This document shows, one piece after another, positions 1 to 9,561 of a stretch of DNA of 58,449 nt. The DNA is from Nostoc sp. NMS4. Its GTDB lineage: Bacteria; Cyanobacteriota; Cyanobacteriia; Cyanobacteriales; Nostocaceae. Under the pieces are notes generated by a model. It saw only the letters and a list, made by a program, of their open reading frames with translations, was not told the origin of the DNA and did no database searches. How positions within the stretch are numbered: position 1 is the first letter of the stretch; every line of letters starts with the position of its first letter. Position numbers and translations under genes: made by a program. The stretch spans positions 1-58,449 of the forward strand of contig NZ_JABXKI010000140.1 of assembly GCF_017115095.1 (NCBI RefSeq), in the 5' to 3' direction.

Positions 1-44
1 ACGGACAGTGCAAAACCCCATATTGCTTTCAGCCGCGCTGTTAA

Positions 45-187
45 ATGATTAGTTAAGAGTTAAGAGTTATGAGTTAGTAGTTATAAGTTAAATAATTTTT
101 GAAATTGAAAACTCCTAACTTCTCACTCTTAACTTCTCACTCTTAACTTCTAACTCAGCACTCACTACTCACTACTCAGCACTCAAA
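45..187. repeat. heptamer-type short tandem repeats
   Basis: Degenerate TAAGAGT/TAACTTC/ACTCACT-like heptamers fill the space before panB; the left half reads TAAGAGTTATGAGTTA and the right half carries complementary units such as TCTTAACTTC. This is the short tandem repeat type common between genes in Nostocales. No separate promoter is evident inside it. Confidence 0.75.
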
Positions 188-189
188 AA

Positions 190-960
190 ATGGCAATCAA
201 TACCCAGCAATTAATTCAATGGAAACAACAGGGACGTTCAATTGTCGCGTTGACCGCCTGGGATTATGCGATCGCTCAACTCCTCGATGCAGCTGGTGTA
301 GACTTAATCCTTGTGGGTGACTCTATGGCAGTAGTTTTAGGGTATGAAACAACACTGCCAATCACTTTGGATGAAATTATCTATCATGCCAAATCTGTAC
401 GCCGTGGGGTGAAACGGGCATTAGTAGTTGTAGATTTACCATTTTTGACGTATCAAGAAAGTCTCCAACAAGCGATGCACTCAGCTGGGCGAGTACTAAA
501 GGAAACGGGCGCTCAAGCGGTAAAATTAGAAGGTGGCTATCCAGCAATGGCCGAAACTGTGGCTCGTTTAGTAGAAGCCGGAATTCCGGTCATGGGTCAT
601 GTGGGTTTGACACCACAATCAATACATCAACTGGGTTTGCGACAACAAGGCAAGACACAAGAAGCCAGTGAGAAAATTTTACTTGAAGCGATCGCTCTCG
701 AGCAAGCGGGTGTATTTTCTCTCGTGTTAGAGCATATCCCCGCAGATTTGGCAATGCAGATTTCACAAAAATTAAGTATTCCCACAATTGGTATCGGTGC
801 GGGAATTCACTGCGATGGACAAGTTTTAGTTACTTCAGATGTCCTGGGACTTGTAGAGAAGCATCCACCATTCGCCAAAGTTTACACGAATTTGCGCGAG
901 ACGATTACCAAAGCTGTGCAAGATTATGCCGCAGAAGTGCGAGAGCGGAAGTTTCCTTAA
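190..960 (+). CDS. panB: 3-methyl-2-oxobutanoate hydroxymethyltransferase (PanB)
   Basis: First committed enzyme of pantothenate (coenzyme A precursor) synthesis; it transfers a hydroxymethyl group from 5,10-methylene-THF to 2-oxoisovalerate in the cytosol. The 256-residue protein covers the whole TIM-barrel family (usually about 260). The metal-binding segment [19 protein letters not shown], the VKLEGG segment and the IGIGAG segment near the C-terminus are all present. The ATG at 190 directly follows a tract of heptamer repeats, so the native promoter is either inside the repeats or further left. The next gene on this strand is 900 bp away, so it looks monocistronic. Identification is secure from sequence. 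Confidence 0.95.
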   Translation: MAINTQQLIQWKQQGRSIVALTAWDYAIAQLLDAAGVDLILVGDSMAVVLGYETTLPITLDEIIYHAKSVRRGVKRALVVVDLPFLTYQESLQQAMHSAGRVLKETGAQAVKLEGGYPAMAETVARLVEAGIPVMGHVGLTPQSIHQLGLRQQGKTQEASEKILLEAIALEQAGVFSLVLEHIPADLAMQISQKLSIPTIGIGAGIHCDGQVLVTSDVLGLVEKHPPFAKVYTNLRETITKAVQDYAAEVRERKFP

Positions 961-1863
961 CTCCATCATTAACTATGGCTGAAACTGAAGCAACAAATTT
1001 CTTAAGAGTTCTACTTCAAAAAGATTCAGAGCAAGTACAAGCTTGGTTGAGAAAATAATGATACAAATACGCTGGTAAGGGCATGGCATTGCCCATTGGT
1101 GTCAACTTAACGCGAAACCGCTTGTCCGCCGGGAATTGAAATTCCCGTCTCATCGCTAAAGTCATCTGAAGATGACTAAATATCGCCAAAAATCTCCAGT
1201 CTACTTCAGTAGACTTAAGCTATTAGCCCGAAAATTTATTTCCGGGCGGGCATGGAAGCCAACAGATAAGCTATTTCCAGCTTAAGTTGACACCAGTGGG
1301 CATTGCCATGCCCCTACGATAAATCTATATGTATCAGGATTTTCGTGAATTAATATAACTACTAAAGAAATGTTAAATAAGCAGCTAATGAAGAACATAA
1401 AAAACCCCGACTTGATAGCCGAGGTAGATGGGAGAAGTCCAAAATGTCGATGGGATATTGTAAAACCGAAGTCTGTTTTTCTTAGTTAACACCCAATGCA
1501 ACCAAAACTATATAGGTAATAGACAAGGTGCAATCTTAGCTATGCAGCTTACTTTGGAGCTTTACTAAGCTATGTAAATAAATATAATAAAATATTACAA
1601 ATGGTCAACTAGACTTGACAAACAAAGGCTGATATATTTTATAAAGACTACTTATCAAAACAGTACCATCGGCAAATAAAAAGGGTTACTGGGTAAGATA
1701 GTGCAATGAAAACGAGAACCGATATTTTGGAGAGTAGAAAAACTAAGCGATTAGCTGCACAATTCAGGGTAGGTGGAATTAAGCCAAAAATTTGAGAAGC
1801 TAGCTACTAGATCGCCAAAGTCTTTACAATTCCCTTGTTGACTCAAAAAGTATTTCTCGACCT
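961..1863. other. 900-bp intergenic region with a short ORF remnant and a MITE-like element
   Basis: Just after panB, 975-1058 can encode a 27-residue peptide (MAETEATNFL...WLRK), probably a gene fragment. 1078-1317 is an inverted-repeat element listed separately. The rest to dapB is AT-rich with no recognisable gene; the dapB promoter presumably lies in 1700-1860. Confidence 0.5.
1078..1317. mobile_element. MITE-like element with about 32-bp terminal inverted repeats
   Basis: The left end GGGCATGGCATTGCCCATTG at about 1079 continues to TGTCAACTTA. It is matched in inverted orientation by TTAAGTTGACACCAGTGGGC continuing to ATTGCCATGCCCC at 1283-1315. The 240-bp interior has no ORF and contains smaller palindromes (AGTCTACTTCAGTAGACTT; AGCCCGAAAATTTATTTCCGGGC). 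The interior palindromes resemble those at 7080-7140, so this is a dispersed non-autonomous element. Confidence 0.65.
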
Positions 1864-2700
1864 ATGACGAATCAAGCTCCTATCCCGGTTATTGTCAACG
1901 GTGCTGCTGGCAAAATGGGCCGTGAAGTGATTAAGGCGGTAGCACAAGCGCCTGACTTAAACCTAGTGGGTGCAATTGACCACAGTTTAGAACATCAAGA
2001 TAAAGACGCTGGAGAGTTGGCGGGTTTAAGCGAACCTCTGGAAGTGCCAATTACCAATCAATTAGAACCGATGTTGGGGTATGTGGCTGGCGACAGAAAA
2101 TCTCCTCCAGGGGTGATTGTAGACTTTACCCATCCTGACTCAGTTTATGACAATATTCGTAGTGCGATCGCTTATGGTATTCGTCCTGTAGTTGGCACTA
2201 CTGGGTTAAGTCCAGCACAAATTCAAGACTTGGCAGACTTTGCCGACAAAGCTAGCACTGGTTGTCTAATTATTCCTAATTTTTCCATTGGGATGGTATT
2301 GTTGCAACAAGCTGCGATCGCAGCCTCAAAATATTTTGACCATGTGGAAATTATCGAACTGCATCACAACCAAAAAGCTGATGCTCCCAGTGGTACTGCC
2401 ATTCAAACAGCGCAGTTATTAGGGGAATTGGGTAAAACTTTCAACCCTGCTCTTGTAGAAGAAACAGAGAAATTAGCAGGAGCGAGGGGCAGTATCGCAG
2501 ATGAAGGGATTAGAATTCATAGCGTGCGCTTACCGGGATTGATTGCCCATCAGGAAGTGATTTTTGGCGCAGCCGGACAGATTTATACTTTACGACATGA
2601 TACGAGCGATCGCGCTTGTTATATGCCAGGAGTGCTACTAGCGATTCGCAAAGTCTTAGCGCTAAAGTCGTTAGTATATGGATTAGAAAAGATACTTTAA
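1864..2700 (+). CDS. dapB: 4-hydroxy-tetrahydrodipicolinate reductase (DapB)
   Basis: NAD(P)H-dependent reductase of the diaminopimelate/lysine pathway, cytosolic. The N-terminal Rossmann motif [11 protein letters not shown] (residues about 10-20), the VVGTTGL segment, the catalytic segment [17 protein letters not shown] (His-His and Lys) and the C-terminal [14 protein letters not shown] block are all recognisable. At 278 residues it is the usual cyanobacterial length. The next gene starts 17 bp downstream on the same strand, suggesting co-transcription. The ATG at 1864 begins a plausible N-terminus directly before the nucleotide-binding fold. Confidence 0.95.
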   Translation: MTNQAPIPVIVNGAAGKMGREVIKAVAQAPDLNLVGAIDHSLEHQDKDAGELAGLSEPLEVPITNQLEPMLGYVAGDRKSPPGVIVDFTHPDSVYDNIRSAIAYGIRPVVGTTGLSPAQIQDLADFADKASTGCLIIPNFSIGMVLLQQAAIAASKYFDHVEIIELHHNQKADAPSGTAIQTAQLLGELGKTFNPALVEETEKLAGARGSIADEGIRIHSVRLPGLIAHQEVIFGAAGQIYTLRHDTSDRACYMPGVLLAIRKVLALKSLVYGLEKIL

Positions 2701-2717
2701 ACACACTCTCAGCACTC

Positions 2718-3401
2718 ATGTTAGTACCACTGACTCGCCAGAAATTTGAACAAGTTGTCCCCCTAATTGCCACTGGTTTGCAGTATAAGTACTACTGGGG
2801 GAAGTTCTCAAATTTTTTGCAACGGCTGTTAATTTCTGTAGTTGCAGTAGTTGTTATTTTAATTGCAACAGTTGTTTTCAAGCTTGCGTTTGCTTCAATA
2901 GTATTTGTGGTAGGGATAATTAGCGCTTTTTTTTGGCTGTGGTATCCAGTGTTTCAAGCAAGTATGCGGAATTTACAATGCCGCCGTTATAAATACGGCG
3001 GCTTTTTCCGTGGTCGAGTCCTAGATTGGTGGATTACAGACCAGTTGATGGGTAAAACCGAAACAGTCAACAACAAAGGCGAATTGGTGATTATAGAAAA
3101 CCGAGAAAAACAGATAAACTTAGAGATAGGTGATGACACAGGATTTACCATTGAATTTGTAGCACCATTACGTCCTGCACATAAAGTTATTACTCGCGGC
3201 CAAATTGCCGAAATGGTGGTGATGTCAAATCGCTCAGATTTGAGCAGTATTGAACAATTCAGCGATATATACTTTCCCAATCGTGACCTATGGGTTAGCG
3301 ATTATCCTTATCTGCGGCGGGATTTCTTTAACGAAGTCGGTCGCCGCTTGCGTGAAGACCAACAACAAAAACCACGTCGGCGGCGTAGAGTAGAGGATTG
3401 A
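2718..3401 (+). CDS. conserved cyanobacterial membrane protein of unknown function
   Basis: A 227-residue protein beginning MLVPLTRQKFEQVVP. Two hydrophobic segments lie at about residues 33-55 and 58-75, forming a membrane hairpin. The rest is a soluble domain containing RGRVLDWWITDQ and a very basic tail (KPRRRRRVED). Proteins of this shape occur widely in Nostoc and are sometimes labelled phosphate ABC transporter permease, for which nothing here argues. The ATG at 2718 was chosen because earlier in-frame codons overlap dapB. It sits 17 bp after dapB and is probably in the same transcript. Function unknown. Confidence 0.75.
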   Translation: MLVPLTRQKFEQVVPLIATGLQYKYYWGKFSNFLQRLLISVVAVVVILIATVVFKLAFASIVFVVGIISAFFWLWYPVFQASMRNLQCRRYKYGGFFRGRVLDWWITDQLMGKTETVNNKGELVIIENREKQINLEIGDDTGFTIEFVAPLRPAHKVITRGQIAEMVVMSNRSDLSSIEQFSDIYFPNRDLWVSDYPYLRRDFFNEVGRRLREDQQQKPRRRRRVED

Positions 3402-3508
3402 ATAATTAATCAGTATAAATACAGTTCAGAATGAGCAGCAAAACCATCATGTAGAGACGCGATTTATCGTAAATCAAAGGGTTTAAGACCCCAACAATAC
3501 AGGTAGCA

Positions 3509-3547
3509 TCATTTTCAGTCGGGGTTTAAATCCCCGTCTGAAAATGT
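3509..3547. repeat. long near-perfect palindrome
   Basis: CATTTTCAG then CGGGG on the left is mirrored by CCCCG then CTGAAAATG on the right around GTTTAAAT, giving about 37 bp of near-perfect dyad symmetry. It lies between two convergent genes, where it could act as a bidirectional terminator, though there is only a modest T tract. More likely it is a dispersed palindromic repeat. Confidence 0.55.
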
Positions 3548-3599
3548 CTTTAATTTTGAATTTTGAATTGTTATCGCGTCTTAAAATACTGCCTTTTTG

Positions 3600-5036
3600 C
3601 TAACGAGAGCATCCTATTTTGATGAGTTTCCCTTGTAAACGATAAGTCACTGTCCCACAGGCAAAACTTGCCGACTCAGGTTCTACATAAGACCTTGTTG
3701 GCGGATTTTGTTTATCTAACCGCGATTTCCAATCGTCAGATATTTTTTCTAGAGTAGGATACTTGCTTAAAAACTGCGAGTTTGCAACAATATCGTGAGT
3801 TCCCTTAACATTTATTTTAGAACTATTCATGTAGATATTATAATCATAAATAACGTTTTTATTTTTAGTCTTATTATTAATATTTTTCCCAGGAAAAGCA
3901 TAGAGAATGTTCCTGAGAATTTTCACATCAGATGAAGAATGAGCAAATATCTGCCCGCCATTAAGTTCTGGACTCTGATTATTTAAAACAGCTGTATTAT
4001 TTACAATATCAACGTGTTCGCTTAAGAATGCATGAATACCCGACCCACCATTATTAAATGCTAGATTATTTTTAACTAAAGTATATCCTTTATATGCACT
4101 CAGTTTTGGGTTTTCATCATTTCTTGTACTATCGATAATAATCCCATTACCATCTGTAATCTTTCCAACTGCAATCCAAGGGATATACATCCGATTGTTG
4201 TAGGTTTTGTTATTAGTAACAAACATCTTGTATCCCCGCCTGTTGTCATAATTCCAATTGCTCAACATCGAGATGCCACTGCAACCATAAACGCTATACC
4301 AGGCATTATCGAACACTTCGTTATTATCAATTGTCACATAGTCCGATTCAATCGCTGAAATACCTGCTCCTCCACACCCATGTACCTTGTTGTTAACAAT
4401 CCGTATATGGTGACTATGACCATTTTTTCGTCCATCCACATTAATGCAGTTTCCATTCGTTAGCGGGTTTACTTTATTAGTTTTCTGACTCATCGCATAA
4501 TCAAGGGTTATGTTGGCATTATTTCCTATCACCTCCAACCCATTTATCTCAATATATGACGCTCCCTTGTCAATCAAAATTCCCTGCCATCCATTGTGTT
4601 GAATTTTCGGCTGATGTCCAGGATATGCTTTAAATTTAATCCATGCATTTGCTTTTCCAGAGCGAGTAATAGATACTGCGTTCCCACTTGGTTTTGCATT
4701 CCTATAGACTCCGTTCATAATTAATACTGTATCGCCAGGATTGGTAAGGTCTGCTGCCTTTTGAATTGTCCTAAAGGGCGATGTAGTAGAAAGTCCGCTA
4801 TTTTTGTCATTTCCAGCACCACTAACATAGTATGTTTTCGGAGTTGCCCGAATGCTGATTAGCTCATGGCTAGATGGGATAATTTCTTTGTTAGTAAATA
4901 TCTGAGAAATATTTTCAACTAAATATACTTTTATCCTTTCTCGCCCAACCAAAAGACCTAATACCACGGGAATTGCAAGATATGCGCTTAACTTGAAACC
5001 TCGAATTACCACAACAAAAGGCTCCTTTATAGGCAC
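3600..5036 (-). CDS. secreted right-handed parallel beta-helix protein
   Basis: A 478-residue protein with an N-terminal hydrophobic segment (about residues 16-28, LAIPVVLGLLVG) that acts as a signal or membrane anchor. The mature part starts with a pectate-lyase-like entry motif, YYVSGAGNDKNSGLS followed by PFRTIQKAADLTNPGDTVL. Repeated beta-helix turns follow (SYIEINGLEVIGNN, HHIRIVNNKVHGCG, DYVTIDNNEVFDNA, EHVDIVNNTAVLNN). The fold is typical of polysaccharide lyases and epimerases, so an extracellular polysaccharide substrate is likely, but catalytic residues cannot be assigned. It is isolated from its neighbours. Confidence 0.8.
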   Translation of the reverse strand: MPIKEPFVVVIRGFKLSAYLAIPVVLGLLVGRERIKVYLVENISQIFTNKEIIPSSHELISIRATPKTYYVSGAGNDKNSGLSTTSPFRTIQKAADLTNPGDTVLIMNGVYRNAKPSGNAVSITRSGKANAWIKFKAYPGHQPKIQHNGWQGILIDKGASYIEINGLEVIGNNANITLDYAMSQKTNKVNPLTNGNCINVDGRKNGHSHHIRIVNNKVHGCGGAGISAIESDYVTIDNNEVFDNAWYSVYGCSGISMLSNWNYDNRRGYKMFVTNNKTYNNRMYIPWIAVGKITDGNGIIIDSTRNDENPKLSAYKGYTLVKNNLAFNNGGSGIHAFLSEHVDIVNNTAVLNNQSPELNGGQIFAHSSSDVKILRNILYAFPGKNINNKTKNKNVIYDYNIYMNSSKINVKGTHDIVANSQFLSKYPTLEKISDDWKSRLDKQNPPTRSYVEPESASFACGTVTYRLQGKLIKIGCSR

Positions 5037-5215
5037 TACTTAACAAAAATATAATATCAGGAGATGTCAGTACTTTTAAATACTATTTAGCAGGGGTATG
5101 ATAGAGCCAACTTTCCCAGCACAGCACGGTGTAAATAAACCACCCATTCCAGATTAACGAAACGCTTACGCTGTATTCATTTTTAATTTTTAATTTTTAA
5201 TTCCGCCTTGCGGTA

Positions 5216-5845
5216 CTAGCTCCCCCGATTTCCATCTTGTCCATAAGCTTGCCAAGCTAAGTCTACCAATCCATCAACGATCGCAGCTGCTACAACTGCA
5301 TTACCTTTGCGACTGTCAATTGTAATGTGAGGTACTAGAGAGTCTTGTAAACGCTCTTTAGCTTCATCAACATTTACAAATTTCACTGGAGTTGCAATTA
5401 TTAAAGCAGGTCTAATTTCCTCAGCTTCAATTAAATCCACCAGTGCTGTCAGTGCTGTTTGGGCTTGCCCTACCACAAAAATGCCCTCTGGATAACGCTT
5501 TGCTAAGGTTTCTATTCCCCAGGCTGCGCGAGTCTTTTCTTTTTGAGGGCGTGTTAGGGCTTCCATGCTGCAATAGACTGGATTCGCAAAGGTGTTTTGA
5601 ATGTCGTAGGCAATACCTACTTGTACCATCGGGACATCTACCACAATTGTGGTACGTGCGGCTAGCGCTGCTGCTCCAGCTTGCAAGGCACGCTCAGAAA
5701 AGCGAATCAAAGACTTATACTCAAAGTCAGCCGTGGCATAGATTACCCGACGCACAATCTCATACTCTGCGGGTGAAAATACATGATCGCCAATTTCACT
5801 ATCAATGATTGCTAAACTTTGAGCATCAGTTACGTGCCATTCCAT
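5216..5845 (-). CDS. cobH: precorrin-8X methylmutase (CobH/CbiC)
   Basis: Corrin-ring enzyme that moves the C-11 methyl group to C-12, producing hydrogenobyrinate (or the cobalt form) in cobalamin synthesis. The 209-residue protein has the family blocks VRRVIYATADFEY (with the catalytic His position replaced by Tyr in this reading), TTIVVDVPMVQVGI, PVYCSMEALT and VGQAQTALTALVDL. The ATG at 5845 is preferred over an upstream TTG at 5863 because GAGAAG lies about 10 nt before it. It is a single gene flanked by heptamer repeats on its 5' side. Confidence 0.9.
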   Translation of the reverse strand: MEWHVTDAQSLAIIDSEIGDHVFSPAEYEIVRRVIYATADFEYKSLIRFSERALQAGAAALAARTTIVVDVPMVQVGIAYDIQNTFANPVYCSMEALTRPQKEKTRAAWGIETLAKRYPEGIFVVGQAQTALTALVDLIEAEEIRPALIIATPVKFVNVDEAKERLQDSLVPHITIDSRKGNAVVAAAIVDGLVDLAWQAYGQDGNRGS

Positions 5846-5882
5846 TTTTGTCGAGCTTCTCAAATATTAGCTTTCAGCTTAT

Positions 5883-5963
5883 CAGCTTCAGAGAGTTAGG
5901 AGTTAGGAGTTATAAGTTAATTAAAAACTTCTAACTCCTAACTACTCACTCATAACTCATTAC
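5883..5963. repeat. inverted tract of heptamer repeats
   Basis: AGTTAGGAGTTAGGAGTTATAAG is followed by its complement-type CTAACTCCTAACTACTCACTC, making a foldable tract between cobH and the Psb32-like gene. It is the same repeat class as at the window start. Confidence 0.65.
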
Positions 5964-6759
5964 TGGAAGAAGGCCGACTAAAAATAGGAGATAGGTAGGC
6001 AACCAAGACACCAATGAGAAACCCAGAGATATTGCGAACTAAAGGCAACCAGTCGCTTGTGCGTGTCACAACTGGCCCAATGCCGAAGGCAATAAACAAG
6101 ATTCCCCACAAAGGTGAGAAAATTAAAGCCCATTGCCAAGCAAAAACTTGTCCTTTCTCGCGGGGTTGAGCTGCAAATCCACAAATCACCCCACCAATAA
6201 CTGAGCTAATCAAGGTGAGAATCCATTGCTCTCGTGGCAGTCCGGGGACAACATTGCAACCCCCTTTGAGCAAACAGCCTTTAACCGATTCTAAGGCTTG
6301 CAGAATGGCTTGGTCTTCGCCTTGTTCGCGGACAAAATACAAATTACCGAAGCGGGTTTGCAGTTCTATCCAAAAAGTCCGGGGTAAAAGTTCATAAACG
6401 GCATCGCCGACACTAAAACTGAGGATGTTACCGCCACGAGAATCGGCAACTAGTAGAATGCTTTTGTCATCCAAACCCCAATATTTGATAACTGCCCTAC
6501 CTGGGGTGCGGTCATATTGGGTTAATACTCGCAGTTTCCAGCCCGTATCGGCTTCAAACTGCTCTAATTCTTTGACAAGCTTTTCCTCTTGCAGCACAGG
6601 TAGAGATTTAGCTAAGTCTACAACTGGGGTAAAGGTGTTAGGGAGTAACTCAGGATTGTCATAAGCCAGTGCTGGGGGAGAATGCATCACCCAAATCGAC
6701 CCAGCCAGGAAAAATATTGCAATAGATACTAGAATTCGTCGCCAAAAACAAGATTGCAT
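5950..6759 (-). CDS. TPM-domain (Psb32-like) thylakoid protein
   Basis: A 269-residue protein with a signal/anchor segment (ILVSIAIFFLAGSIWVM) ending in ALA. A TPM domain (TLP18.3/Psb32/MOLO-1 family) follows at about residues 35-165, from NPELLPNTFTPVVDLAKSLP to GEDQAILQALES. Two C-terminal transmembrane segments (about 185-205 and 215-260) close the protein. In cyanobacteria Psb32 helps photosystem II survive photodamage; the family match is clear but the specific role is inferred. The ATG at 6759 is preferred to an upstream TTG at 6798 because it puts the signal peptide at the N-terminus. Confidence 0.82.
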   Translation of the reverse strand: MQSCFWRRILVSIAIFFLAGSIWVMHSPPALAYDNPELLPNTFTPVVDLAKSLPVLQEEKLVKELEQFEADTGWKLRVLTQYDRTPGRAVIKYWGLDDKSILLVADSRGGNILSFSVGDAVYELLPRTFWIELQTRFGNLYFVREQGEDQAILQALESVKGCLLKGGCNVVPGLPREQWILTLISSVIGGVICGFAAQPREKGQVFAWQWALIFSPLWGILFIAFGIGPVVTRTSDWLPLVRNISGFLIGVLVAYLSPIFSRPSSSNEL

Positions 6760-7462
6760 GGACGTTTTTATACAAATATCAACGGTAAAAGCGAACAAGT
6801 TGTTTTAAAAGAGTACTAGAAAAATGATAGTTCTTTACACTTGTTTACTTTACTCTAATCTAGGGGATCAAAGCAAAAGGTTTTTGGGGAGGGGAGAGTA
6901 GCCTTTTTGGTATATTGGGATAAAGCACATTTTGTCAATAAGTTAAAATACTCAAAATATTCCTGTGGCTAGGGAGAGGGGACTTATATCTTGCACCTAG
7001 ACCTGGCGATTATAAAGAGACTGTTGGTCAATTCACGGTGGGTTTGACCCCTCACCCCTAAAACATTGGTTTGGCGTTGCTTTCCCGCCCTGAAATAAAT
7101 TTCGGGCTAATAGCTCAAGTCCGTTGAAACGGACTGAAATCAGAGTAATAAGGAATGATGGGTTAGACCCTCTTTTAATTCGCCAACAGTTTCTTATAAA
7201 TCGCGGCTATACAAACCAAGTCCGCCTACGCGGACTAACGCAAAATTAAGGGTTTGAAACCCGCCTACGCGGGTTTTGCTTGTGTAGCCGCGACTTCCAG
7301 TCGCCCGGTGCAAGATATGAGGGGAGGAAGCTATAGATACTAGACTCATTCATCCTCTTTTTGATTATTATTATCGTCAAAGTTTTTAACAACTCAAAAT
7401 TCACTAAGCTTTAGCGGAGTTCCCTATACAATAAATGAAAGGGGAATGATTAGAGGTGAGAG
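6760..7462. other. 700-bp intergenic region with dispersed palindromes
   Basis: No gene seen. 7076-7142 carries a palindrome, CCCGCCCTGAAATAAATTTC with GGGCTAATAG, and CAAGTCCGTTGAAACGGACT, related to the interior of the element at 1078-1317. 7195-7300 holds CGCCTACGCGG repeats and GGGTTTGAAACCCGC. The promoter of the toxin-antitoxin pair should lie in 7380-7460. Confidence 0.5.
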
Positions 7463-7783
7463 ATGACTAACAAAGAATTATTAATCCAAGAAATAGAAAC
7501 TTTACCGCCGGAGTTGCTAACAGAAGCACTCGATTTGATCCGTTCTATTAAAGTTAAATATACACAAAAGGAGTTGGAAGCAGATACGCTTGAACCTATT
7601 CCTTTAAGGCATTCTACAGAAACTTCTAATGATAAAGAGCAACTTACATACCGTCCTGCTTCGGGACGCTCCATTCTTCGACACGCTGGCACTTGGGAAG
7701 GTGACGACTTTGAAGAATGCCTTCAAGCAGTATATGCTACTCGTGGTCAAGCTAAATTTGATGACGAAAACCTATTTGAATAA
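7463..7783 (+). CDS. antitoxin-like protein (DUF2281 type) of a VapBC-like pair
   Basis: A 106-residue protein starting MTNKELLIQEIETLPPELLTEALDLI, the amphipathic N-terminal block of DUF2281-type antitoxins. The acidic C-terminal half (GTWEGDDFEECLQAVYATRG) is likely the toxin-wrapping tail. Its stop overlaps the start of the PIN-domain gene by one base (TAATG), the classic arrangement of antitoxin before toxin and evidence of translational coupling. A DNA-binding fold cannot be assigned with certainty. The upstream AGAGGTGAGAG provides a good ribosome binding site for the ATG. Confidence 0.78.
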   Translation: MTNKELLIQEIETLPPELLTEALDLIRSIKVKYTQKELEADTLEPIPLRHSTETSNDKEQLTYRPASGRSILRHAGTWEGDDFEECLQAVYATRGQAKFDDENLFE

Positions 7784-8226
7784 TGTATTTAGTTGATACA
7801 AATCATTGTAGTGCCATTATTTTAGGCGATCCCAATATTGTCCGTCGCGTGAACGAAGTTGGAGAAAATAACATTGCTACTTGCGTAATTGTCCAGGGTG
7901 AACTGACATTCATGATGGAAAAATCCCAACGCAAGGAAAATAATCTGGTTCGCTTGACAGAATTTCTAGAAGATATTCGTATATACCACATAACAGAAGA
8001 AACAGCAACAATTTACGGTCAAATTAAAGCAGCTTTATTCAATCAATTTGCACCCAAAGATAAAAATAAGCGGCGAAAAACTAAAATTGTTGATTTGGGT
8101 TTTGATGAAAATGACATTTGGATAGCTGCTATTGCACTGCAAAATAATTTAACTGTCGTTTCCTGTGATAGTGACTTTTTGCGAATTCAACAGGTGAGAA
8201 GCTTTTCGCTGTCATCTTGGGTTTGA
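7783..8226 (+). CDS. PIN-domain ribonuclease toxin (VapC family)
   Basis: A 147-residue PIN-domain protein. The first acidic residue is in MYLVDTNHCSAII, the conserved Glu in IVQGELTFM, and the later acidic cluster in GFDENDIWIAAIALQNN and VVSCDSDFLRI, which completes the metal-binding catalytic set. PIN toxins cleave tRNA or rRNA. A basic insertion (KDKNKRRKTK) before the last acidic motif is somewhat unusual. It is translationally coupled to the antitoxin-like gene. A decayed second VapC lies at 51675-51900. Confidence 0.88.
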   Translation: MYLVDTNHCSAIILGDPNIVRRVNEVGENNIATCVIVQGELTFMMEKSQRKENNLVRLTEFLEDIRIYHITEETATIYGQIKAALFNQFAPKDKNKRRKTKIVDLGFDENDIWIAAIALQNNLTVVSCDSDFLRIQQVRSFSLSSWV

Positions 8227-8269
8227 TTTATAGCATAGAGCTATAGCTGGATAATTAATTAATTTTTGC

Positions 8270-8809
8270 TCAATCTTCCTCATCAAAATTGTTTTCCCAG
8301 CTAGTGGCATCGTTGTAACCGTCATGAACGCGGTACACTTCTGCTTTGATTCGGCGATTTTCTTGCCTTAGCACTTCTCGTTCTCGCAACGTTAGTGGGG
8401 GTTTTTCATTGCTTGGCAAGCGATCGCTCGTCCGCCTCGCTGGTTTTTGGCGCGTGAAGTTTTTCCAAGCAGCCTTTGCGCCAATGAAAATGCTGCGTGT
8501 ACCTACTTGCAGATTTTGAGCCTGAATTCTTGCACTATCAAGGCTTTGGTCAACTTGTTTCACGACTTGACTAGCACTTTTTACGCCTTCACTGACATCA
8601 TCAGTTAAGTCAGTGAGTTCCAAGCCAGTCACGCGGATAGCCTCTAGAGTGGGTGGTAACTCCCGTGAGAGAGTATCAAATAGCTTTTCTGCACTGCGGG
8701 CTGCGCGTGCTAACTCCTGCAAAGCCGGTATTGCCGCCACTAAAACCGCAGTCAAGCTTGTGGCGACTAAAAGTAAGGAAAGTCCCAACCAAAACAGGGG
8801 TTCAATCAC
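8270..8809 (-). CDS. DUF948-type membrane-anchored coiled-coil protein
   Basis: A 179-residue protein starting at GTG, with one transmembrane helix (residues about 6-28, FWLGLSLLLVATSLTAVLVAAI). A helical region of methyl-accepting-like heptads follows (LTDLTDDVSEGVKSASQVVKQVDQ) and then a basic linker. It matches the DUF948 family. The YtxH-like gene ends 12 bp upstream on the same strand, a pairing seen in many bacteria and suggesting a stress- or envelope-associated operon. No enzymatic function is visible. Confidence 0.75.
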   Translation of the reverse strand: MIEPLFWLGLSLLLVATSLTAVLVAAIPALQELARAARSAEKLFDTLSRELPPTLEAIRVTGLELTDLTDDVSEGVKSASQVVKQVDQSLDSARIQAQNLQVGTRSIFIGAKAAWKNFTRQKPARRTSDRLPSNEKPPLTLREREVLRQENRRIKAEVYRVHDGYNDATSWENNFDEED

Positions 8810-8820
8810 GGTTATATCAT

Positions 8821-9171
8821 TTATGAGCGTTCTAATTGTTGGGGAAGCGAATCTGAGTCTTCAATAGATGTTTGTCGCTTCAAGACTTGGCTTTCTCGCT
8901 GACTGGCATCTACACCTGCTGCGATCGCTTCCTTTAATCTATCTAAAGTGTCATCCCAGTTTTGTAGTGCGATCGCAGAGAGACGATCTGCCTGAATTTG
9001 CACACTCATTGATAAATCTTCTGCCAATTCTGGGATAGCATTAGCAGATTTTTTCAAAATTTTACGCGTTTCGCGCCCTGTGCGTGGAGCCACGAGCAAA
9101 CCGGTCAAAGCACCGATGGTAGCTCCCAGCATCAAACCGCCAATAAATACTCCAGAACGGTTATTAGACAT
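8821..9171 (-). CDS. YtxH-domain protein
   Basis: A 116-residue protein with the YtxH signature: a glycine-rich membrane helix at residues 8-30 (GVFIGGLMLGATIGALTGLL), then APRTGRETRKILKKS and an amphipathic helix. YtxH proteins are general-stress or envelope-associated, with no known catalytic activity. It lies immediately upstream of the DUF948 gene on the same strand, and they probably form one transcript starting near 9180. Confidence 0.8.
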   Translation of the reverse strand: MSNNRSGVFIGGLMLGATIGALTGLLVAPRTGRETRKILKKSANAIPELAEDLSMSVQIQADRLSAIALQNWDDTLDRLKEAIAAGVDASQRESQVLKRQTSIEDSDSLPQQLERS

Positions 9172-9561
9172 CTTATTGTTTCTCTCCTTACACCCATTTT
9201 AGGTGGGTTTTCTCCCCTTGTAAGACTCAACCGATTTTATTCAGTTAATCTATGGTGACAAAATATCAGCCAGAAATGTTGCTTTTATTCATTAATATCA
9301 AGGCGATCTTGCTGGGTTGCTTAAGATTAGCGTATAGAAAGGGGAAGCGATGCCTGCGGCGGGCTATGCCTACGCTAGAAACCAATGCACCCGATGGGAT
9401 CTCACTACACACTTCTCTCCGTGTCCCCCCGTCAGCCCTAATCATAAATGTTCATCTGAACCTGACATACAGCAGATTTCAAGGAAAGTGAGGTATACAA
9501 CGGTTCGTCTGTTATCCAGATATAAAGCGTGTTTTATTTTACTTCTGAATTCTGCTGTAAC

